Shown here one piece after another: positions 13,279 through 23,459 of a stretch of DNA of 64,000 bases. Each line of letters opens with the position of its first letter. The stretch's first letter is position 1. The stretch is from Brachypterus glaber. Its lineage: Eukaryota; Arthropoda; Insecta; Coleoptera; Kateretidae. Below the pieces are notes generated by a model. That model was not told the DNA's origin and searched no databases. It saw only the letters and a list, made by a program, of their open reading frames with translations. A program made the translations under genes and the position numbers. Where the stretch lies: contig OY294044.1 in assembly GCA_958510825.1 (NCBI GenBank), positions 45,286,626 through 45,350,625 of the forward strand, read 5' to 3'.

Positions 13279-13286
13279 GTCCTAGT

Positions 13287-14122
13287 CGGTTCAAATTTTT
13301 TCATGGCAACTTGATTGTTACAAAAAAGAACCAGGTTTGGTCGGCAAATTTTGCGTATCTTGATTTTACCGTGTTTGTGAATTTTTAACGTATTTGGACA
13401 ATTTTCTTCAAAGGTTTTAGGAGCAACTGGAAACGCAAGTAAGTTCTAATTATTTTTTTATTTATTCATAAATATAAACATATAAACTTGGTAAATAAAA
13501 ATCAATATACAATATCGGTACCTACTGGACTGAGATAAAGTGGAAAATTAAGGCCTCATAGTAAAGTTAAAAGCTTACTTTTATATAATATTAAAGTCTA
13601 ACCACGTTTACATATAGCGCTAACTACCGAGATTTATAACTCCTGTACCAATCTCTCTCTAAAACAACTTGTTAGAAAAAGACAGACTGCTGTGTGGATT
13701 TATAAATCAAGGGAGTTAACGTTCAAATCTATTCCCCTGGAGGGGTCTCCTCAAGGGGTTATTTAAATATATTTAAATATGTTATTTAAATACGTTTAAA
13801 TATGCCTTTTTATATTAAAAGTGACAGTTTTTAAGGGGCTAACCAAAGGCGGATATAGGGAAGCTAAGGGGACTTGAACACTTTTTGTCTCCCAACCGAA
13901 GTTCCTCTGCCAAAGAATAATTTTTGCAACTTTTTTTTTGGTGAATGCGCCGTAATTTGGTTATTGAAACCCCCCTTCAGTTATTATCATATCAGCCACT
14001 GTTAACGCCTTAGAAAGTCACCAAATTTAAAAATTAATAATGATTCTATCAGTTCCTTTGGTTCCTATAATGTCTAAAATAATCTCTAAAAGCAAATACA
14101 ATAACAATCACAGCTAAAATAG
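13287..14122. other. intergenic and STK11IP 3' flank
   Basis: Includes a short array of the word tatttaaata at about 13758-13806. The part next to 14122 should be the 3' UTR of the STK11IP gene, but I see no clear AATAAA on the minus strand close by. Confidence 0.35.
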
Positions 14123-16642
14123 CTACACACTTTCTATGACTAAATTGCTTTCACATGAAGGACATGTTATAGTTACAATTTCCTCCAACATATTCTTAGA
14201 TTTATTTTTAATAAAAGTTTCAAAACACTTCATGCATTGATATGAAACTAATTTACTTGTTATTTGACCACTTTCTATCTTCAGCTGTATAGAATTTATG
14301 AAATTCAGAGCTTCATCTTCATCTAAAACGTAAACTCGTTGTTTTCGATCTCTGCGGACTGTATCAAACTCTATTTTAATAATATTTGTGCTATTGTTAA
14401 TAATTTCGCATGTTAACACTGTATTGGTATGCCATCGAGCTATTTCTTTACTTGTGGAGCAATCTCTTTCAGATATATGAGTAGGAGTTACAACAACAAA
14501 AACTTGCTGATTTAAACCGTGGATGGTTGCTAGGTACATACATTCTTCCCCACCTATATACACATCTTCTTCATCAGATTGCACCTCTTCAGGAACTACT
14601 GTTTTGGAATCTTCATCTGCACTCTTATAACTATCAAATTCGCTATCTGACTTCATTTCAGATATATCTGACTTCATTTCTGATATATTTGACTTTATTT
14701 CTGATATATTTTGAATATCATTGTTTATTTTTGGTTGTATTTCACTTGTTTGACTAATTTCTAGAGTGCTTAAAGCTGATTCAAATGGCGTAGAAGATTC
14801 AAAGACGTCGGATCTGACTAGCCAATCCTCCCCAAATTCTTTTCGTAGCTGTTCAACTTGCTTTTTAATATCTAGATGCGGTGAGGAAACGCTTGGGCTT
14901 GGAGCTACTTCTATTACTGCTTTTACAGTGTTATCGTCTTCTATTTCTACATTTCTAACTTTTTTAAGCTTTTCAGAGTAAGAACTGACTGTATTACAAT
15001 CTTCTATGGATGAAGATGATGTTAATGATGATGATAAAATGGGATAAAGAGACCCAGTGAGCATTTTTTCTTGTTTTGTCATAGGTTTATTATCTAATGA
15101 AAATTTAATTTGCGAGATATTCGCGTTTAAATAGTTACAGGTTTGTGTTCTATGTTGAGGATGGAAACTGATAGGGTTGCCAGTTAAATTCAGTAATTGG
15201 AGAGATGGTAAATGTGAGATGGACAGCAAAGATTTGTGTTCCAATAAAGAATTGTGACTCAAATCAATTTGTAGGAGGTTTGATATTTGGCTTAGTGCTT
15301 GAATGTCTTCTATGAAATTGTTGTGCAGTATAAAGGTCTGAAAAATAAAATAACATATTTTAGCAACGGTATTTTACTCTCAAAGTATTAAGTTACCTAA
15401 TATAATCTACAACAGTGTATTATCCCATGCATTTTTATAAAAAAAAAGATACAAGCAGCCACATGGCCACAAAAAAAATCTAATTTTAACTGGAATCTCA
15501 AATTTTAAATCTGCTCACAGAATCTACCTATCATGTCGAATTTTAAAGATGAATAAGGCATAGCGAAATTTATAGTAGAATATACCGTCAAATTCAGAGT
15601 AAGCACCTCAAAATCTATTATTATTATTATAAAATTATATTTTTATAAGAAAGGAAATGTTCAAGTATTACGTAACGCAAATTTTGATCATTTTGGACCT
15701 CCCCCCCTGTAACACTATGTTCCTATACGATTAAATGGGAGTAACACTCCAAAATGACCCGCCCCCTAGGAGAGTTACATAATACTTGAATGTATTTTTT
15801 TGCATTTTTTTTTTTATAAAATCATATTATGAATTATGTCAAAAGTATCCTTTTGTTGGCAGCAGTATTTTTTGCTTGATTATTTTTTTTTTTTTTTGAT
15901 TTAAACATTTTTTTTTTAAACTTATCCACATTTTTTTATTCTTACTTACCTGTAGTCTTATGCAGATAGGACCTTTAAAATGTGGAACAGCAGTCAGTTT
16001 ATTGTATGACAAATTTAAATGTTTTAAGTTCTGTAAAACATTCAGTGTTTCAACTTTAGTTAATTCATTGTGACTTAAATCTAGAGTGTGCAGCCATGGG
16101 GTCAACTCAAAGCTCCTATCCAACTCCAAAATTGCATTGTGTGAAAAATCGATAGCTTTTAACTCATTCCATATGAATTTACAACTCTCATCAGCACCAC
16201 ATTTTGATAGCACATCATTAATATTATAACAGCTGTGATTGACTGATAATCTCTGAAGATGAAGTCTTAATTTCTGTAAGCCTGTCACAGTGTTAATATC
16301 TATTCTATTTAGGTGTAGTTGCTTGAGCTTATCGAACCTGGTAAGGTTTACTATATCTGTATCTTTAATTATATCAGGAACAACTTTTAAACACACCGTT
16401 GTTTGAACGAGATCCAAAAGAAACTGTCCATCAATTATGGTTGTAGTTTTGTTTGAAATGCTACTAAGCTGTCGTTGAAATGAGGAGTTCATATCTTCGG
16501 GTAGTACATGTTTATCAAGTGACTGGTTTAATTTGTTTAAAATTGAATCTGATAGGCATAATGTGCCCATACCTTTCATAACATCGCTGCTCAGGGGCCT
16601 CAGCAAATTGGCAATTTGGGAGGTTAGGTTTATGTTTTCCAT
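14123..16642 (-). CDS. STK11IP: serine/threonine kinase 11-interacting protein (LKB1-interacting protein), two exons
   Basis: Exons 16642-15950 and 15337-14123 encode about 635 residues. The donor CAG|GTAAGTAAG and acceptor TTTTTCAG make a phase-0 intron. The start is the ATG at 16642 (MENINL); the open frame upstream of it has no ATG before a stop. The protein has an N-terminal family region, then leucine-rich repeats (LDLSHNEL, LKHLNLSYNKL, LQIDLSHNSL) up to GNPISFHPQHR, which closely matches the human protein (GNPLWFHPEHR). An acidic/Ser-rich linker and a PH-like segment follow. The C-terminus is a Cys pair-Cys pair zinc ribbon (QCMKCF, TCPSC), then the stop. In vertebrates the protein binds LKB1 and acts at endosomes and lysosomes. 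It is much shorter than the human form (about 1,090 residues), because everything after the zinc ribbon is absent. No further exon was found downstream. Confidence 0.9.
15660..15790. mobile_element. short MITE inside the STK11IP intron
   Basis: Inverted ends ttcaagtattacgtaac and gttacataatacttgaa flank a C-rich/G-rich core with complementary words (ttttggacc / tccaaaatg). It lies wholly in the intron and leaves both splice sites intact. Confidence 0.65.
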
Positions 16643-17056
16643 CTTTTCAGATTTTTTTACCTTAGTTAAATATTTCGGAGCTTCACGTATCACAGACAAA
16701 ACTATTTATTGCAATATACATAACTAGTGTTATTATTAAACATTATAACAAATATCAAAAAACCACAGACCAAAATAACAAATATAGGTTAAGAATCTGC
16801 GTAGTATGTAAAATGATCAAGTATGGATTTTGATCGCAAAACAAAGTATGGGTATTAATCATGCGCCAACTTTTAGTTACAACGCGCGAGCGAACTTTTT
16901 AAAGTTTGAAATTTTAACAAGTTGATTAAGTTTAACAAATTATGTTCAAAATTAAAACAATTATTATTCCGAAAGTAAAAGTTTTTGAGTAAAGTCCTGG
17001 TGGTATTTTTAAATATTTATTTAACAGTCCATTCAAATAACGAAAAATTCCCGTGT
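16643..17056 (-). promoter_or_regulatory. STK11IP 5' flank (promoter position inferred)
   Basis: Sequence between the STK11IP start and the first foldback. No TATA box is evident. Inferred only from position. Confidence 0.3.
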
Positions 17057-17722
17057 TAAATTGCAATAAATGTACGCGGGCTGATATTTTAAAGGGTGCC
17101 CTTACGTAATCCACTATAGTGGATAGTAACAGAACACTCCTGTTAGTTTTTCACCAGGTGATTTGCGTAAGTGATGTCGGTTATCTTAAATTTTAGGGGT
17201 GAGTGCGGTTATCTCGCTAAATATGCAATTTACGATAAAAATGCATTTAACCAATTTTGTTAATGACGAAATTTCCAACAAGTTTTGTTTGGATAATTTT
17301 TTTATTATATTAATAACAATCGACTTATAAATATTCAAATATGGCCATGTTTTGGTGAGTCAAGTTGCACCCTCTGTAACCGTACCAAAGTACCTATGAA
17401 AATTAATAATGAATAATTTGGCCAAAAAATGGAAAAAACAGTTTCACCTCCAACATGGCTATTTTTAAATTAACTCAATTGTTATTAATATATTAAAAAA
17501 ATTAACCAAACAAAAATTGTTGGACTTTTCCTCCTTAACAAAATTGGTCGAAATTGGTAATATGCATTTTTATCGTAAAATGCATATTAAGCAACTCACC
17601 TAAAATTCAAGACAGTGGACACCCCTTAGGCAAATCAACCAGTAAAAAACTAACAGGAGTGTTCTATTACTATCCACTACTACCCTTTAAAATATCAGCC
17701 CATGTACATTCATTGCAATTTA
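17057..17722. mobile_element. foldback element 1 (666 bp)
   Basis: Long imperfect inverted repeat. The left arm reads aaattgcaataaatgtac then ggctgatattttaaagggt, aacactcctgttagttttt and ataaaaatgcat. The right arm carries the complements in mirror order (accctttaaaatatcagcc, aaaaactaacaggagtgtt). The arms run almost to the centre near 17400. No coding capacity. Confidence 0.8.
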
Positions 17723-17791
17723 CATAATTTAATAAATAATATTGGACTGGACTTTTTGTAAATATATTTATTATTTACAATACATATTCAC

Positions 17792-18396
17792 GGTGCTTTT
17801 TTGGGGGTATTTTTTGTTTTTTTCGAAACCCTGAAATTCCTTTACCATTATAGTACCGTCCATTTATATGATTTTCAGCGAAAATTTAAAAAAATCTACC
17901 GAGCGCTTCGTTTTTTATTAAAAAAAAAAATAAATGCTAAACGAGCTGCAAAGAGTAAAACAAGCCGTGAACATATGTAATCCTACGCATTCCATTATAT
18001 ACTATTCACAGTAAGTGGGTATATTGATTTTTTCCAATTATATAAAAAAAAATTAAAATTAAATTCAACAATTTTTTTTTTGAGAACAAGAAAAAAAACT
18101 TAAAAAAAATTGGTGATTTTTTTTTAGGTTTTTTTATTTATTTTTTAATAAAAAAATGCAATATACCCACTTACTGTGAATAGTATATAATGGAATGCGT
18201 AGGATTTTACATATGTTCACAGCTTGTTTTACTCTTTACAGCTCGTTTAGCATTTTTTTTTAATAAAAAACGCTCGGTAGATTTTTTTAATTTTCGCTGA
18301 AAATCATATAAATGGACTTTTTAAAGTCCTATCAAATGGTAAAGTAATTTCAGGGTTTCGAAAAAAAAAACAAAAAAATACCCCCAAAAAAGCACC
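17792..18396. mobile_element. foldback element 2 (605 bp), next to the 3' end of the FAD-synthase-like gene
   Basis: The left arm begins ggtgcttttttgggggtat and the right arm ends atacccccaaaaaagcacc. Inner matches include cctacgcattccattatat / atataatggaatgcgtagg and actattcacagtaagtggg with its complement. The inner actattcacagtaa / tactgtgaatagtata words recur in the dispersed repeat at 22667-23290. The element lies 40 bp beyond the neighbouring gene's stop codon. Confidence 0.8.
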
Positions 18397-18435
18397 ATGT
18401 ATCTATTGTACAAGTCATTTAAAGTTTTTGTATAA

Positions 18436-18441
18436 TTTATT
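18436..18441 (-). promoter_or_regulatory. polyadenylation signal overlapping the stop codon
   Basis: AATAAA on the minus strand overlaps the TAA stop (18439-18437) of the FAD-synthase-like gene. If used, the 3' UTR would be only some 10-35 nt and would end before foldback element 2. An alternative downstream signal inside the foldback is possible. Confidence 0.45.
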
Positions 18442-19617
18442 TTTTTACAATATACTTCTTTGGAATCATGTTTAGAAGTTTTTCATAAGCTCTTCTGGTT
18501 TCATTTTCTTCCTGAGATTCTATGGTTATTCTCACAGTATAATTACTAAAAAATAAAAAAAAACAACTTCAACAAAAATAAATATTTGTCAATAACATAC
18601 AAAGGGTATTATTAATAATTTAGGTTTTAATTAAAAGTCTAAATTAATTTTCACATAAAGCACAAGTTAAATTTTAAAATATAGTTATTTACCTATCAAA
18701 TAATTTTGGATATGATCCAAAGTTCACATTGGGAAGATCTCTAGAAATTGTTGTCAAACTCTCAGCAATCTTATCTTCTGTTGTATTACAAAATATTTCC
18801 AACATAAAATATTTTTTATTAGACTTAAATAGTTGAGCACTGAGTTTACCGAAGGATTTTTTCAGTAATTCAGGTATTCCTGGAAAAATGTAAACATTTT
18901 TCACTGAAATAACTGGATAGTTTAGCCTTTCACCTTCTTTTACAGGAGCATAGTTTAACTTTGAATTTTTCGGTATCTAAAAATTAATACTTTATTTTTT
19001 TTTAGTTAAATATTATTTTTTTTTTACTTGTGCCAATTTCATTCCAGGGTGTTTGGGGTCTGTGCTCTTATAAAATTGTGTGCATAATTGCCTAAGCTCA
19101 GGATTTATTACTATGGGGACATCAAATGCTTTTGCAATACCTAAAAATCAAGATTTTATTTATAGCATATTAAAAGTTTTTAAATTTGAAACCTTCAAAT
19201 GTAACATCATCGTGTGTAGGTCCAATACCTCCAGAAGTTATCACATAATCATAACATTTTGAAAATAGTCTAACTTCTTCGCTAACTGCATCTACATCAT
19301 CTTTTATAACCGAAATCTGCAATTTTTCTTTGTTTATTTATAAAATTGTTATTCTACGATTTATTTTCAAACCTTCTTTAAGTTTAAGCCTAGTTTGTGT
19401 AACTCCAGTGCTATGTAATGGGAATTTGTATCTCTAACATCTCCTTTTAATATTTCGTCCCCTATAACTGAAATTAAGAGTTATTATGAGTATAAGAGTA
19501 TAAAAATAAATTCTAACCTATAATTCCTGCACAAGTTGATTTATTTTCACTTATAGCCGATGAACATGACCTTTTGATTATAGTTTGTATTAAAAATTTG
19601 TTTAAATGAACAGCCAT
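18437..19617 (-). CDS. FAD-synthase-like protein with molybdopterin-binding (CinA/MoCF) domain only, six exons
   Basis: Six exons join in frame: 19617-19518, 19467-19373, 19316-19193, 19140-19028, 18976-18693 and 18545-18437. That is 825 bp, or 274 residues. All introns are short (49-147 bp) and GT-AG, with phases 1, 0, 1, 0, 2. The protein reads [20 protein letters not shown], then [16 protein letters not shown], then [12 protein letters not shown] and [19 protein letters not shown]. These match the N-terminal molybdopterin-binding-like domain of eukaryotic FAD synthase (FLAD1), which has FAD pyrophosphatase activity in vertebrates. The PAPS-reductase-like adenylyltransferase domain that follows in human FLAD1 is absent; the frame stops at TAA. 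The N-terminal 23 residues (about 19617-19549) are basic and lack acidic residues, so could be a mitochondrial presequence. The gene is divergent to malectin, with 377 bp between starts. Confidence 0.88.
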
Positions 19618-19994
19618 TCCTTTCTAACAACAATTTACACTAAAATTTAATCATTATTAAAAAAAATTAATGAGGTTTATAAGTCAAAAATTTGAATTTT
19701 AAATTACAGTTTTTAATTTCTTATTTAAAGAACCGTTACAGATTTCTTTATTTTGATTTTTTCGTACTCAGAGATGTCGCGATAAGCGTAAAAGTAGCGT
19801 TTGTTTCGTAAAAATAGTAATAGATGTCTCTACATTTAAAAAATTATTGTGGACGTCACGTCAATAAGTCTAACCTAAAAATAATTTTTTATCAATTTTT
19901 CGTTACAAATGTTTGAGTGCCGGTGATATTTGCTTAATAGTAGATTATTTTAAATCAGTGCCACGTACGTGATAGGTTTACTTAATATACAAAA
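19618..19994. promoter_or_regulatory. divergent promoter of the FAD-synthase-like gene and malectin, with UPR-type sites
   Basis: 377 bp separate the two ATGs. At 19852-19863 the minus strand reads TGACGTGACGTC, which contains TGACGTGA. This fits the unfolded-protein-response element TGACGTG(G/A) bound by XBP1/ATF6. A second ACGTG-type palindrome, CCACGTACGTG, lies at 19961-19971, only 23 bp before the malectin ATG, so it may be in the 5' UTR. Stress induction of malectin is known in vertebrates. Its control through these sites here is inference. Confidence 0.5.
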
Positions 19995-20816
19995 ATGATA
20001 TTAAGAAATTCGTTAAATGTTACAATATTGTTAAGTTTTTTCTTGATTAGTTTCTTAACTCGAGTTGATTGTATTGGAGAGTTAATTTATGCTGTTAACT
20101 GTGGTGGTGAAGCACACACAGACGCCTATGGTATTAAATATGAGCGAGACCCATTGTATGGTAAAATTGGTATAGCCTCAGATTATGGTAAACGATTGCT
20201 AATAGGCAGGGTACCCCCAAATGACTATATCCTCTATCAAACAGAAAGATATCACACTAATAGTTTCGGATATGAAATACCTGTATTTTCGGATGGCGAT
20301 TATGTACTGGTTTTAAAATTCTGTGAAGTTTATTTCAATTTGCCTGACCAAAAAGTTTTTGACGTTGTGCTTAATAATGATCACACTATTATAGCAGATC
20401 TAGATATTTATGACAAAGTAGGAAGAGGAATTGCTCATGATGAGTACATACAGTTTTCAATTTTAAAGGGCAGGTTGTTTGTAAATGGCGAAGAATCTGA
20501 AATAAGGGGTAACAAAATTAGGGTAGAATTTATTAAAGGTTACAAAGATAACCCTAAAATTAATGCAATGTATGTAATCAGGGGTAATATGGACCAAGTA
20601 CCTAAATTACCACCTATAGCAACAGAACCTGTCCTACCTGTTGAGCCAGAAGTTGAAAACGAGGAACCTGAGATTGTAGCCCCCAAGGCTAGGCAAAGGA
20701 CCTACAATACAAAAATACCTGATCCTTACGAAGCAGAAGAATCTTCCATTATGCTGCCTGTATTTATAGCAATTGGTGCTTTCATTCCGTTACTGTTTTG
20801 TTTATGTAAGTTGTGA
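19995..20816 (+). CDS. Mlec: malectin, ER lectin for diglucosylated N-glycans
   Basis: Intronless frame of 273 residues. Residues 1-26 are a signal peptide (hydrophobic ILLSFFLISFL, ending VDC). The malectin domain follows (about 30-197), with IYAVNCGGEAH, ASDYGKRLLIG, ILYQTERYHTNSFGYE, GDYVLVLKFCEVYF, KVFDVVLN, DLDIYDKVGRGIAHDE and EFIKGYKDNPKINAMYV. These match vertebrate malectin almost block for block, including the aromatic QTERY and FGYE sugar-binding region. A Pro/Glu-rich linker and the C-terminal membrane anchor (about 251-273, PVFIAIGAFIPLLFCLCKL) complete the type I topology. Family role: binds Glc2-high-mannose N-glycans in the ER and works with ribophorin I in glycoprotein quality control. 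Length is close to the human protein (292). Confidence 0.95.
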   Translation: MILRNSLNVTILLSFFLISFLTRVDCIGELIYAVNCGGEAHTDAYGIKYERDPLYGKIGIASDYGKRLLIGRVPPNDYILYQTERYHTNSFGYEIPVFSDGDYVLVLKFCEVYFNLPDQKVFDVVLNNDHTIIADLDIYDKVGRGIAHDEYIQFSILKGRLFVNGEESEIRGNKIRVEFIKGYKDNPKINAMYVIRGNMDQVPKLPPIATEPVLPVEPEVENEEPEIVAPKARQRTYNTKIPDPYEAEESSIMLPVFIAIGAFIPLLFCLCKL

Positions 20817-21776
20817 TTCAAAAACTTTTAATTAATGTATTTAATTTATTGATTTGTACTGAAAGGGGCTATCTACTATTAAGTTATGGTAAATTTATAC
20901 CCATGTTTATATGACTCTTCTATGTGTGATATTTAATAGGTAAACAGCCTCAAAGTTATATAATTTATTGGTCTGACATTTATGTACCTAATTGAATTAA
21001 TTTAATTTGATTACCTATTATTTTATTGAATAGAAAAATTATTATTTAATTTGTAATTTGTACCCAGGAACAACACTGGGTGGGAGCACCACCCACCTGA
21101 CCACTCTCTAGTTAAGAAAATCCCCCCATCAGTTAAAAAAAAAACACTGATGAGTTGTGAAAATTACACAGGCACACAAAAACAAAAAAAGCTCTGTTTC
21201 CCTAGACGTGTCGTTTTTTTGTTTTTGTGTGCCTGTGTTATGGAGTCGATGACCTTTTTTTTTTCATTTCACTGTCATATAAAAAATGAAAAAATCTCAA
21301 CCAAACCTTGAGTAAAATGTTGGCAAAATCGCAATCTTAAGTAAAAACTTTTGTTTCTGCCCTCTCCCCGTCCATAAAAAAGCGGCATGTACCTAAAAAA
21401 ATAGTTATCATGTTTAAATTAAAGCTCTATAGATCTTTAGTTTAAATACTGTAAAAAATAATTTTCTTTGATAAGTATTTGTTAATAACAAAGAGGCTGT
21501 TTAACAATTAAAGGGTTCACTGTGAAAGTGAGCCAAGGCCATCCGAACTAGATTTAACTATTGTATTACTGTTTTAAGTTTTTTAATTATAGTGAATTTT
21601 ATAAAGGCGTTCTCTTCTTCTAGGAAGAACACCTTAATTTTATGCAAAAACTATAGTATGTATAAAATACATTGTATATTATAACTATAGATTTTTTTGT
21701 CTTTGTCTATGATTATTACTAAGTATTATTACATAACTAAATGCATTGAGAATAGTTATACCTATGTAATTATAAA
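20817..21776. other. malectin 3' flank and intergenic stretch
   Basis: Contains the malectin 3' UTR (end not determined; no plain AATAAA close to the stop). A strong hairpin lies at about 21158-21240, with arms cacaggcacacaaaaacaaa and tttgtttttgtgtgcctgtg. No gene is recognised. Confidence 0.4.
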
Positions 21777-22410
21777 GCTCTTAACTTTTGAATGAGTTGA
21801 GATATCGACTTTAAATTTGGTACTCATAAATAAGACAACTTAAATTATCTTTTTGCATATATTAGATATTTCTAACTCTTAAAATGTGGGCAGGGGGGCA
21901 TGGGGGAGAATTTTTTGAATGAAAAGGGGGTTGTTTGTTACATCATGTTAAAGCATATAAAATTCTTTTCTTTTTTTGATTAATTTTTTAAACATTTTTT
22001 TACGGTTTTGATTTTTTATTTTTTTTTTTTTTTTGCTAAAAAAATCGTTTTTTAAAGATTTTTTTTGTAAATTTTTATTTACATCAGTTAAAATTAGTTT
22101 AAAAGTATAATTTACGTTTTTTGCGTCATGAATTTAATCATTTTTCAAAAAAATATATATACTACTCATTTTCAACCCTATTTTAAACCCCCAAAAAATG
22201 TCTAAAAAAATAAAATATAAATATATAGCCAAATAGAATATTTTATAAGCTTTAAAATGATGTTTCACAACCCCCTTCTATTAAAAAAAAATCCCCCCAT
22301 GTGCATGCATGCATGCCCCCTGCCCAAATTTTAAGAGCTGAAAATATCAACTATATGCAAAAACATAGTTTAAGTTGTCTTATTTAAGAGTTGCAAATTT
22401 GAAGTCACTC
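21777..22410. mobile_element. TA-type MITE, family A copy 2 (ends eroded)
   Basis: Shares with copies 1 and 3 the words ttgagatatcgactt, ataagacaacttaaa, cttaaaatgtgggcagggg and their mirror images on the right (gcccaaattttaagagct, gtttaagttgtcttattt). The G/C-rich termini are missing. Its right arm breaks off just before the TTAA-bounded element. Confidence 0.6.
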
Positions 22411-22666
22411 GTTCGCTTTTAACACGTTGAGCTCCGCCAGGGACATTCGTATCCCTCGCAAAGAAAACGCTTGGCGATACTGTTCTTAGACATTAATTTT
22501 AAAGTAGAAAATAATTTTTGTGGGTCTGTAAATCTACAAAAACTATATTAACTATGATCGCAGCATATGTGAAATTCACATGTGCTCATTGGGTATAGAA
22601 GCGGGCCGTAAATAAAGGGAGTTGAAAAACTGTAAAAAGCATTTTAATAATTAAGTACTATTCTTA

Positions 22667-23290
22667 TTATACTATTCACAGCGCCTGCGCTAGAATAGTA
22701 TTATACGGTAGTTTTGAATTCTTTAAAATTTTCAAAAATCGTCCTAGACAAACAATTCTGGGATACAAATTTGTTTTATGAAAAAATAGGATATTTTTGT
22801 TTTTTTTTGTCTATCCGTCTGTCTGCCTGTCTGTCTGATTTCACGATTTTTGTGGACACGATAACTCAAAAATGAATAATCTGATCGACTTGAAATTTTC
22901 AGGAAAAATCAAGTTCTATGAGGGGCAGTCCCTTTTGAAAGTGATCCCCTCAAAAACAAAATAGGGGGTTAAACTTTTAAAAAAATCCTAAAAAGCTGAA
23001 AGAAAATGCTTAACGTAACTTTTAGAAAAAATTACTTTTATTATAAGGAACAATTCTACCAATTTTGAAATTAATCCCCCCAAAAACAAAAAGTTATGGG
23101 GTTAAACTTTTTTTTTAATTTTATTTTTTTTTAAACTTTTTTTTGCAAAAAAAAAATAAAAAAAAAATTTTCTTCAAAAATGTTTTGTTTTTCGCAACAA
23201 GAAAATTAAAAAAAACAATTTTTTTTTATTGTTTTTAAGTGTTCGGAAAATGCAATATACCATTTACTGTGAATAGTATATAATGAAATG
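22667..23290. repeat. dispersed repeat C with hairpin head and GTCT/GTCC minisatellite
   Basis: Head tatactattcacag ... agaatagtattatacggta (a hairpin). It is followed by gtcctagacaaacaattct, a run of CTGT units (22811-22838), then gataactcaaaaatgaataat and gaaattttcaggaaaaatc. The end reads actgtgaatagtatataat, the complement of the head. The same order of blocks is seen at 60645-61130 and, variant, inside each unit of the array at 34466-38690. No coding capacity. Confidence 0.6.
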
Positions 23291-23459
23291 CGTAGCATAT
23301 ATTTTCACGGCTTGTTTCATATTTACAATTATGGCGAAGGCGCAAGCATTATTTCTCAAATTCCTGGTATTTTTTTTTTGTTCAGGCATTGTTTATTATA
23401 ACCTGGAGATTCTAAAGGGTTTTAGAAAGGGGATTTTGTTAGTTAATTTACTAAATATA

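Noticed and set aside
12834..13388. Frames of 60-91 codons on both strands
   Set aside because: They cross the hAT MITE with its G and C runs and have no family features.
14527..14981. Plus-strand frames of 76 and 71 codons
   Set aside because: They are antisense to the second STK11IP exon and show no domain.
17057..17722. Foldback considered as a microRNA precursor
   Set aside because: The arms are over 250 bp with many mismatches, far longer than miRNA hairpins. A transposon-type foldback is the simpler reading.
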